In this document: positions 45,969 to 55,619 of the stretch, piece by piece
How positions within the stretch are numbered: the stretch's first letter is position 1
Layout: the number at the start of each line of letters is the position of its first letter
From: Escallonia rubra
Lineage: Eukaryota; Streptophyta; Magnoliopsida; Escalloniales; Escalloniaceae
Assembly (NCBI GenBank): GCA_033065855.1
Contig: JAVXUO010001657.1
Span: 91,425-155,424 of the forward strand
Direction: 5' to 3'
Length of the DNA: 64,000 nucleotides
Made by a program: the position numbers and the translations under genes
Notes under the pieces: model-generated
What the model was told of the DNA's origin: nothing
The model's input: the letters and a program-made list of their open reading frames with translations, nothing else
Databases searched by the model: none

Positions 45969-48786
45969 ATGGATTTCAACCCTGGACCTCATGATACATC
46001 AATCCTATACGATGACGATGACCACGTCGCAAGGCACGTATTTGACGGTGTCGATAGGGGTGTTTTGGAAACAATTCAAAGCACAAGTCACCTCGACGAG
46101 TGGGTACTGAACGAGGAACAAATACAACTATCACACCGTCAAAATTTGACCATGTTCACCGATTGCAGGATTTGGTCTCGGCACGACGATTGCCTTATAT
46201 CCGCTCTAGTTGAACATTGGAGGGGCGAGACGAACTCATTTCACTTCCGGTTTGGTGAAATAACTATTACATTAGAGGACGTCGGATTTATACTTGGAAT
46301 CCCATGTCACGGTAAACCCATTACTTCGAGCAAAACGTCTGCATCCATAGCGAAGATGGCTAGGCAGTATTTTCCGGGAATTCCGAGGGAAGCTCTTACA
46401 ACCAACGGCATAAAACTTAAATGGCTGAGAGATCAGTACGGCAAGCTACCGGATGAATACACTCCTCATGATTTGGTGACGTATACGAAGGCATTCCTTT
46501 TGTATATTACTGGAGCTATATTACTTCCGACGCATTCGAAAGACACGGTGCTTCCGAAGTATATGGTGTTCTTGGAGGATCTTGAGGATGTATACTCGTA
46601 TTTGTGGGGTTTAGTTGTCCTTGCGCACCTATATCGAGCACTGCACAAAGCTACGAGAAAGGGTGCCAAGTCCATTGCCGCCTGCATCACTCTGTTACAG
46701 GTTTGAGCATTTATATTCTTGGTTGGCGTGTCAATATATTCGTGATTAATTACTAATTCCATATAATGTTTGCATTCACAGGTTTGGTCTTACGAGAGGC
46801 TACCCACGGGTCGTCCACAGCCCGTAGATGATTCCGATGAGACGTGGCCTAGGGTGTGGGCCTGGGGGCCTACGACCAAACGGAGGAGACGGGTAGACCC
46901 TCACCACCATCTAATGTTCTATCGGGGGGAACTAGATATGATGGATACATCCCAGGTGACGTGGCAGCCATATGGCAAGGTGATGCATTGGTTGGATGAG
47001 TGGTGTTGGCAACTTCCGGTGTCGTACGTGCTAGCAGGTTTGGTTCGGGTGACACTTATTCACTTCGAAGTATGTGAGTTTCAGATGCCCGATCGAGCTA
47101 TGAAACAAGCTAGCTGTCTACAAGGGATACCAAAACCCACTGTAGACATGCGGCCATACAGGAGCGGTCGAGGTCCGAACTTTGAAGTGCCTGATGCCTT
47201 GAATTTGCTGAGCGACGAGGTGCAACAGTGGAATACTTGGCTAGAAACGTATGGTAGCCTTGTATCGCTCAAGGATGACGGCACCAGTATTGAGGAGTAC
47301 CTGCAATGGTTTCTCAAGGTGACGCGAACGAGGGTGAATCGCCCTTACCAGGTGAGGAAGACATCGTATGCGCCACGTGAGGTCTATGACCAGTTCTGGG
47401 CATTGAGCATTGTAAGTCACCCTAGTGTTGTTTCAATATTTATTTGCGCACCTTATCGACCATGCCTGAAATGATGACGGTAATTTTTCTATGCATGTTT
47501 TTTAGGTTGACCAGGGCACTGAGGTGTTCAAGCAGCTGGAGCGGTTTGACTGGTATGTCGCGCATGCTCCTGACAGTCTCAAGAGCTCCATTGAGAGGTA
47601 CAAGACTGATCTTCACAACTTTAGTGTTGCGTACCGGGGTTACCAAGGGGAGCCGTCTAGTCGCTTGCCTCCTGACGCGTACGGCTCTCAGCCCCAGAGT
47701 CAGGTGTGGGAGCCGTCTAGTCGCTTGCCTCCTGACGCGTACGACTCTGTGCCCCAGAGTGTGGTGTGGGAGCTGTCTAGTCGCTTGCCTCCTGACGCGT
47801 CTTTGCCCCAGAGGGAATTCTGGGAGCCGTCTAGTCGCTTGCCTCCTGACACGTACGACCCTCAGCGCCAGAGTCAGGTGACCGAAGTAGGAATCCAGGC
47901 CTCGCACCCAAGCATCTGGTCGGATAAAGGAGAAGCGACGAAGCCATTGAGGCCGGACAAGCGGGATCGGATCGACCGGCACTACTTCGGGCCTGAGCCC
48001 GTCGATACCTCAAACTTTCATCTTGAAACATTCCTAGGTCATGCGGATATGAGAATGTTGGCACCGGAGACAGATATTTCAAATTTTGTCATGAACGCTT
48101 ACATAGATCTGCTCCGGATTAGAGAGCAACGTTATAACCAGTGCGAAGATTTGAAGCTTAACATGTATCCCACTTGTTTTGTCACATTAATGGTGACCAG
48201 CATGAGGAAGTTCATAGAATGGAGGAGGCGAGGGGCAGGCAGGGGTAAGTGGAAACCAGCTGGAAACGTGTTAGGCATGTTGAACTCAGACTATCAATGT
48301 CACACTGCTCATGCGAACCTTATCATGATACCTTGTCATCATGAAAACTACTGGTTCCTATTAGTTCTCCATCCAGCGAACAGAGCGGTCAACATATACG
48401 ATAGCCTAAGGGAGGACGGACCTGGGCGGTCGCTGGCACGGATGTACAGCGAGTACATCACTACAGTGGTTAGTTTTTATCTGTTGACCTTGGCTCATAG
48501 TATATTCTTCTTGTTACATAGGCTTGATGACCTTTTTTATTGTTGGATGCAGACTATTATCCTCTCGCTAGCGTGCCGAGATTATTCGGGGGAATCCATC
48601 ACCAGGAATTCGACGGTAGAGCCTTGGACGGTCGTGATGATACAGGACCGACCAAAGCAATATAACAGTCATAATTGTGGGATTTACGTCCTCAAGTACA
48701 TGGACTACATTGCTCGCTCGGAGGTGCTCAAATATACGTCGTGGACTAGGAAGGCTGCCTTAACGTTTAGGTATAGGATAGCCTAG
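45969..48786 (+). CDS. PMD-Ulp1 fusion protein (plant mobile domain + C48-like protease), intact
   Basis: Four coding exons join in phase: 45969-46700, 46782-47411, 47506-48468, 48553-48786 (852 residues), all with GT-AG introns of 81-94 bases; the start is the first ATG after the acceptor at 45964. Residues 1 to about 450 form a plant mobile domain (WSRHDDCLISALVEHW, FRFGEITITLEDVGFILGIP, SYLWGLVVLAHLYRAL). A linker with four SSRLPPD repeats follows (about 503-580). From about 600 comes a Ulp1/SENP-like C48 domain: Asp753 in IYDSL, oxyanion Gln811 and Cys817 in QYNSHNCGIYVLKY. Where family members have His-Trp, this reads Tyr736-Trp737 with two His just upstream (732-733). Such fusions occur in plant transposons of MULE type; a domesticated host role is possible but not shown. 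Confidence 0.85.
47650..47880 (+). repeat. Four in-frame 51-60-base repeats within the PMD-Ulp1 gene
   Basis: gagccgtctagtcgcttgcc begins successive units at about 47650, 47710, 47770 and 47821; the third is 9 bases shorter. All lengths are multiples of three, so the frame is kept. Encodes a Ser/Pro-rich linker between the PMD and protease domains. Confidence 0.9.
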
Positions 48787-48825
48787 GAGCTGAAAAAGAA
48801 TGAAGCTAGATGCCTTCATTACCAT

Positions 48826-49610
48826 TATCCTAACTAGCGTGGCTAAGGTGCAATGAGCAAAGAACCCCTTAAAAAAATGTACATAATTTTTCGCAAGCTA
48901 TGAATTTGGCGATAAAGTGTGCACGAATAGGCCTTTCATAGGAAAACCCAAAAAAATTAAGTGGCTCGATTTTCGCCAAAATTCATACAAATGGGCTAAC
49001 TAGCATGACTAAGGTGCAATGAGCCAAAAATAAGTGACAAAAAACATTACAACATTTTTTGGAAGTTATGAACTGGGCCATAAAGTGCGCGCGAATAGGC
49101 GCGTCGTAGGAAAACCCAAAAAATAATTTAAGTCTTGATTTTTGCCGAAATTCATAGAAATGGGCTAATTAGCTTTCCAAAGGGGCAATGAGAAAAAAAG
49201 AAATGACAAAAAAAATTACAACATTTTTCGGAAGCTGTGAATTGGGCGATAAAGTGTGCGCGAATAGGCCTTTCATAGGAAAATCAAAAAAAATTATTTG
49301 TCTCGATTTTCGCCGAAATTAATAGAAATGGCCTATTAGCGTGCCTAAGGGGCAATGAGCAAAAAATAAATGACAAAACAAATTACAACATTTTTCGGAA
49401 GCTGTGAATTGGGCAATAAAGTGTGCGCGAATAGGCCTTTCATAGGAAAACCAAAAAAAATATTTATCTCGATTTTCGCCGAAATTCATAGAAATGGCCT
49501 ATTAGCGTGCCTAAGGGGCAATGAGCAAAAAAGAAGTGACAAACAATTACAACATTTTTCGCAAGCTAAGCATTGGGCGCTAAAGTGTGCCCGAATAGGC
49601 CCTTCCAAAA
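48826..49610. repeat. 166-base tandem array between two convergent genes
   Basis: Nearly five copies; the landmark aaggtgcaatgagc or aaggggcaatgagc sits at 48845, 49010, 49180, 49345 and 49511. Each unit carries acaacatttttcggaagct, gcgcgaataggcctttcatagg and tcgattttcgccgaaatt. It fills the space between the two facing genes and probably contains both 3' ends. Confidence 0.88.
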
Positions 49611-49725
49611 ATATCAATAATCCACAAACCAAATCACAAATTAAAGATTTGACAAACCAAATGACAAATATAAACATTATAAAAGTTCAATTTATACAAC
49701 TGAAACATTAACCCTAACACTCTTC

Positions 49726-51995
49726 CTAATCATCGTCCTCCTCGACCATACTGCCAGGTTCGATACCTAGCACTTTATAATGATTTCTCTTGTCATGATC
49801 AGTCATCTTATTAAACAACGCACACTTTCGCAATTTTTTTTGACCCGTTGCTTCTTCAATCGGATTCTTCATACGTATTGCACGTTTGCGCCCTTTTGTT
49901 TGAGAAATAATTGGATCAAAAATATTGTCCTCCTCACCTGGAAGGTTAATGCTGTCAATGACTGGCTGTGAAGCTCGATTGAATCTACCGGCTGGAGTCG
50001 GCCGAGTTGCCGGAGTGTCCCGTCCTTCTGGTAATGCCATCCTAAACTGTGCAAGGTTAGCCTTATCCCGTGCTGCTGCTTCAACTTGATACCTGTACCC
50101 ATCAAATGTTGACGCTGCATCCAATGATAAACCGTGCATGATGTTACAAAGGTGATTATAAATCAACTGAAACGTTTGGCACGTAAGGAATGTGACCGTG
50201 GACTATGTTGGCTTCCTTCGTCCACCGATCCAAGATATACTCTGGAGGGATTTCACGAGCATTCTTGGCGCTAAAATACCTCAACGCGTGTCGACAGAGT
50301 ATACCTTTATGCTCAAACAGTTGACAGTTGCAATTAACACCCCCGGTCTCCATACACACTGCTACAGTAAAATGCTTCTGTTCTTCGGAGCCGACGAAGA
50401 GCACGGATTGGCAAAATTCGTCACATTTGTCAAAGCATAAACCTTGAGATATCTGTTGCATAGCTCGCGCAACTTTGTCATGCTATATTGATTCGACTTT
50501 AGTAGTTCATCCTGAAACTGTCTAAACATTTCCTTGGTATAAACTTGAGCCGCACGAGCCTCCAAAGGTGAAAAAACTAATATTTGTCTTTCTCTGTAAA
50601 CTGTAGCCGCGTCGGCTTCTTTCCCAAGGTAAAATTGCCTGTCAAGGGCTTGCTGCATCTCTAGTACGAACTCTGTTAAACTTGAAGAAGAGCGTACGTA
50701 CCCATCAAAGAATGCATTCATACCTTCGCTTCTCGAGGTCGTAGTCATTCCGGCTGCAAAAAACTTTTTGGTGTAGGCACCGATCCACTGTGTCCTGACC
50801 TCACACAACGCTTGCAACCATTCATGACTGTGCAAATAGTAGTCATCCATTAACTTGGCCCACCTCTCCTCGAACACGTCGACCGTCAACGATTTCTTCA
50901 CACATGTATTAAAGTCACTCTTGAATGTCGGATGGTTTGCATATACATTGTGAAGCCGTTCGAGATATTTATTGCTTATGTGCCATGTGCACATGCCATG
51001 GTGAGTATCTGGAAGGACCTTAGCGATTGCATTTTTCATTGCCAGATCTTGGTCGGTGATGATGGTCCTTGGAGGAATATGATACATTGCTTCAAGCCAC
51101 ATTTCAAATAACCACGTAAATGACTCCTCCGTCTTATCCCTAAGCAGGGCAAAGCCAAACAAGATTGACTGATAGTGGTGGTTCACCCCGGTGAACGGCG
51201 CAAAAGGCATAGAGTACTTATTTGTGCGGTATGTGGTGTCAAACGTCACAACATCGCCAAAATTTTGGTAAGCAGCTCTAGAACGGGCATCCGACCAAAA
51301 TATATTAGTAATACGGTTCTCGTCATCCAGTTGGAGACTATAGAAAAAGCCAGAATTCTCACTTTGAAGGCGCCTGAAGATATCAAGTGTAGCTTGAGAA
51401 TCACTCCTACAGGAAGACTCTCTCCTCTGAGCACGAAGTTCATTTCAGAGGTCTACTTCGTTGAAGCTCAACTTGTCAACCCCCCAGCCCGGCTTGAGAA
51501 AACCCCCATCATTCTAGAAGGTGGAATTTTAGCCTCGGCCATTGTAAATATCAGTTGTCTGTGTGCCGCGCTTATTTCTCGGTGCTGATGAATTTGACCA
51601 ATCTTACTAAGGGTCATCAACTGATGGTTATGACTCGACTCAACTCCACTCCCGTCACAACCCAATGGTTTTCATTTTTCCGGTGTACTGCATACACATA
51701 GGCCTTGCAGCCGGTACCCGGAAATGTGTCCCGTTTTCTTTGTCTTGATGGCCCTTCGTCACTTATCCGAACAAACCGGGGGTACATGCGGTGCTCCTCT
51801 ATGACACTCAAATAGTCTTCCACAAATTTGATCTGTATTCGCCCGTTTTCTAGTCGTCTAAATTCTAATACCGAAACCTATCGTTTTCGAATATGCTCTA
51901 TAGTATGCTTCAACTTCCTCCAGTGTTTGAAAAACTTGACCCAGGTAAGGTGGATCAGAATCTTCACAAAAATTATTTCCTCCAGTTGCATCCAT
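49726..51995 (-). pseudogene. FAR1/FRS-type MULE transposase, frameshifted
   Basis: Minus strand, from ATG at 51995 (MDATGGNNF). A FAR1 DNA-binding domain opens it (FQTLEEVEAYYRAYSK, then GCKAYVYAVHRK, HWVVTGVELS, SHNHQL) but is broken by at least two stops or shifts (51862, about 51650). The MULE transposase core is open at 51249-50362: VTFDTTYRTNKYSM (first Asp), IITDQDLAMKNAIAKV (second Asp), MCTWHI, and TSRSEGMNAFFDGYV (Glu). A SWIM zinc finger follows in a new frame (CNCQLFEHKGILCRHAL), then a last frame to the stop at 49726. Same layout as FHY3/FAR1-related proteins and Jittery-like MULEs. It would cut and join the element ends; this copy could not make a full protein unless some breaks are introns or sequence errors. 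It converges on the PMD-Ulp1 gene. Confidence 0.85.
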
Positions 51996-52039
51996 ATTTA
52001 TACTGAAATCTAAAAAGTAAAAATTATATCATTTTCAAC

Positions 52040-52985
52040 AAGTCATAGAATTAAATAAAACAAAAATAAAAATTATTTCCTCCAGTTTTGAAAAATTTTG
52101 ACAATGTTCAATTACGAAAATACCCCCGATGGGCGACAAATTACCGAAATGCCCCCGGGGGTTCATTATCACCCTAACGCCCCCAAATCAGCCCAAAATC
52201 AGCTTCAAATCAGCCTTTCAGGTGTTTTGCTTACATTTCTAGACTAAAAAGCCCTTTGAAAAACTTAACACCGTAAAATTACCAAAATACCCCGCTCGGG
52301 GTCACAAATTACCAAAATGACCCCTGGCATCAGAAAATCTCAAAAGTGCTTTGAAATGCTATTTTAGGCTTCCTGAATTCATTTTTGATCTAAAAAGTAT
52401 TATACGGACTTTTCGCCCAAAAATCCTGAACCGGTGTCTGGATCAAGCGCTTAAAAGCCCGTTCGGCCAAAAAAATAGCTAACGAATTCGGAATGGCCCG
52501 AATTCCTGGGGAATGGAACTTCCCAACATCCTAGGGTTCTCATAAAAGTTTTGCGCGAAATCGCGCTAGCTTGATATTTTAAATTACACTACAAAGTTAC
52601 AAGGTTGCGCGTATCAGTTAACCCCTTTCCAGTCTTTAGAAACGTCTGAAATTTTTACTTGATACAGATCTTTTAAAAATAACTAGGGTCTCTTTTTTGA
52701 ACTTTGGCAAAACCTAGCTTTAGCTATTGTTTATAAATTAAGTTTTCACCTTTAGCGACAATTATGTTTCGTACACACGTTAAACACAGATAGTGTTACA
52801 CCCTTGGAACACACATGGTATTAAAAATTATTTCCTCCAGTTGTGTTACAATGTTCAATTACGAAAATAGCCCCCGATGGGCGGCAAATTACCGAAATGC
52901 CCCTAGGGGTTCATTATCACCCCAACGCCCCCAAATAACCCCCCAAATCAGCTTCAAATCAGCCTTTCAGGTGTTTTGCTTACAT
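52040..52985 (-). repeat. Reverse copies of the LTR-derived repeat upstream of the transposase
   Basis: 52086-52745 is a reverse copy of the unit at 43917-45155; 52835-52985 is a second reverse piece of its tail only. Both begin beside aaaattatttcctccagtt, a phrase also found inside the transposase start region at 51969. No gene between 52000 and 52985. Confidence 0.7.
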
Positions 52986-54172
52986 TGGTGTCGGACGGTT
53001 TGGTAAGGTGAATGCGCACAACTTGTGCGCACGAGAAATTGAGTTTTGGAATTCTTGGCAGGATAAGCTGGCGGCCATTGTGTCGGAGCCTGACCCCATG
53101 ATCAGCATCAAGCAGTACAACGAGTGGTACTACCGCATCACGCAGAAGAGAGTAGCCTCGATAAGGTTTGAACGAGGGCATAGGTACCACCCTAGAGGTC
53201 AGATCGATGAGCGAAGGGAATTTGATCTCGTAAGTTGCCCAACCAATGATTTTAACTAGATTTAATGATTCTTGTTTTACATTCAATCTCGTCTGTTTTG
53301 TGGTTATGCTTATTACGTATTTCGATGTAGGTTAATGCCTCACTCGTCTTCTTTCAGAAGCTGAGTGAGCGGAAGGATTTGGTGAATGCCATGGGATTGG
53401 AACTTCGCCAACGGGCTGATGCATTGGCCCAAGGCTGCGGGGAGTTTGTGCGCCATTATACGGGACCCGCTTCGGGCATCCCCCCGGGAATGGACTATCC
53501 GGGGTGGCAGCCTCCTCATGTGAGCGAGAGATACGGTGATCCCTCGGGGCAGACATCGGGGGTGAGCAAGGGAGTTGGTGGTCCCTCCGTAGCGGGACAA
53601 GCTCAAGCGCCATGGGACGATTACAGTGTCCCCTCATTTTCGTTACTTTCAGACTCGGAACCAATACCCCTCTCTCAAAGTCAAGTCACACAAGACTGGA
53701 AATACGCAAACATCAATCTCTCCGAGTCAATGCCCATCGTCCCATGGGCAGGACATTTCGGCCCCCCCGAAGGGCAATATCAAGCGGCCAAACCCCCGGG
53801 AGGCCAATATACCATGTTCGCCCCCCTCCCCCCCGAAGATATCCCCCTATCGACCCGCTCGGAGGGAAATATCAGCCGGTCCCCCCCCCCCCCCGACAGG
53901 CAATATCCCCCAGAGGATAAAATCCACCAGTTGACCCCCCCGCTTATCGCAAAAGGCATCCGTTGAAGCCTCTACAGCCGGCAAAGTCTGAGCTAATCCA
54001 TCAGCATTACTTTAGCGGGGCCACTCGGGACAAAGCGTCATATAGTATGGATTGCCCGAATGGCGTGGATTACAGTTGCTCATGGGACGAAATGTCCACC
54101 CTAGCTCCGGGGGCTTGGTTGAGCGACAGTGTGATCTCTGCCTACGTGGAGATTTTGTGGCTAAGGAGTCTG
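52986..54172 (+). pseudogene. Second PMD-Ulp1 copy, truncated at both ends
   Basis: Begins inside the domain, after repeat sequence: VGRFGKVNAHNLCAREIEFW and KQYNEWYYRITQKRVASIRF align with the C-terminal PMD part of the first gene (for example EEYLQWFLKVTRTRVNRPYQ). An intron with donor gtaagttg (53230) leads to an exon at about 53331 with a long Pro/Gly-rich linker unlike that of the first gene. A frame shift in or near the C-runs at 53880-53940 precedes the start of the C48 domain (LSDSVISAYVEILWLRSLHYN). The protein is then cut by the CACTA element at 54173, so the catalytic part is missing here and may resume beyond the window. Confidence 0.75.
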
Positions 54173-54196
54173 CACTACAATAAAAGAGCTCTATAG

Positions 54197-54505
54197 TGAC
54201 GAAAAAGCCAACGGTACACAAGGGCCTGTAGGCAGAAGTGTTATTATGCCAACGGTAATAACAGCCCGTGGGCACAAGTGTTGTTATGCCAACGGTACAC
54301 AAGGGCCCGTGGGCATAAGTGTTGTTATGCCAACGGTAACAACGGTCCGTGGGCACAAGTGTTATTATGCCAACGATACAGAAAGGTCCGTGGGCACAAG
54401 TCTTATTATGCCAACGGTATAGAAGGGCCCGTGGGCACAAGTCTTGTTATGCCAACGACAACAAAGATCAGTGGGCACAAGTTTGTTATGCCACCGACAA
54501 TAATC
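54197..54505. repeat. Subterminal tandem repeats of CACTA-1, 40-41-base unit
   Basis: Seven to eight copies of gccaacggtacacaagggcc plus cgtgggcacaagtgttgttat. One more copy stands apart at 55075-55115. The wording differs from the GCGACGGA repeats of the other CACTA ends, so CACTA-1 is a separate family. Confidence 0.88.
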
Positions 54506-55149
54506 GCTACTATACCACCACAATCAATACTCACTACATCCACTAGCTAGGCACATGCCCACTACCCACTGATCGCCCAGCCATGAGCTCCATTAACTAA
54601 TCACCAATGACGGTGGTGATAGGCTCGACGACCGTAATTATAATGGTGGCAGGTATATCAATTTATTCTGGTAAATCCAACTGCAACAATAGAAATCCAG
54701 CCACCTCTACAATTCTGAGAGTTATCTCATCCCTCAATCTCCTTTCTTTCCTTCTCACACGTAACACACTGCACTTAATTCTTCTGTGATGTTGGCCAGC
54801 TAGTCTCCAATTTCAAATAATTAGGTCGTGCATGAAAGTTGATATTAGTGGTCTGGTAGTTGGGGGAGGGGCAGATGGGGTATTTATGTTTCTCTTTGGG
54901 TGGGGGGGGGGGTGTTCGTGGATGATGAGTAGGGGGTATAGATGTGGGGTTGATCGATCGGTAGTTGAAGTCGGGTAGGGGATTGTGCAGTGGTGGAAAG
55001 GTGGTAAGGAAGGGGAGCGAGGGGCAGACATGATGGTGGGGGGAAGGGCTAGGAGGTGGGTGCTGACAAAAAGTCAACGGTACACAATGACCGTTGATAC
55101 AAGTGTTATTATACAAACTCTTGACTTATATTCCAGATGATTCATGATG

Positions 55150-55610
55150 GTCAAAGCCCGCGACTCATAATCGTGGAGATTGGCATAAAAATTGGCGGGT
55201 TAATTAGACGGGCATGCAAACTTAGAAAAAAGTTTAGCAGGTTAATTTGGTGGGCATGAAAACTTGGAAAACAAAAATAGCGGGCATAAAATTAGGAAGC
55301 ACGAATTAGTATGAAAAACATAATTTTTTTCTAATCATGTAGACACGATTCACAATCGTGGAGATTGGTGTAAAATTGGCGTGTTAATTAGTGGGCACGA
55401 AAACTTATCAGAAAAACTTTAGCGGGTAAAAATTGGAGGGATAATTAGGCAGGCATGAAAACATATCAAAAAAAAATTAGCAGGTAAAAATTGGCGGATT
55501 AATTAGGCGGGTATGAAAACTTATAGAAAAATTTGTGGGTAAAAATTAGAGGGTAAATTAGGAGGGAATTATGAGATAAGAAATAGGGGGCATAAAATTA
55601 GCTTGCACGT
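55150..55610. repeat. Degenerate AT-rich repeats of CACTA-1
   Basis: About eight loose copies of a 45-60-base unit with gcgggttaattaggcgggcatgaaaactta. Non-coding. Confidence 0.65.
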
Positions 55611-55619
55611 AGATAAATA

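Noticed and set aside
47440-47982. Minus-strand Arg-rich frame over the PMD-Ulp1 gene
   Set aside because: It is the reverse of the SSRLPPD repeat region and has no support beyond the repeats.
51175-51588. Plus-strand 137-codon open frame
   Set aside because: It is the reverse shadow of the FAR1/MULE transposase reading, which has clear domain motifs.
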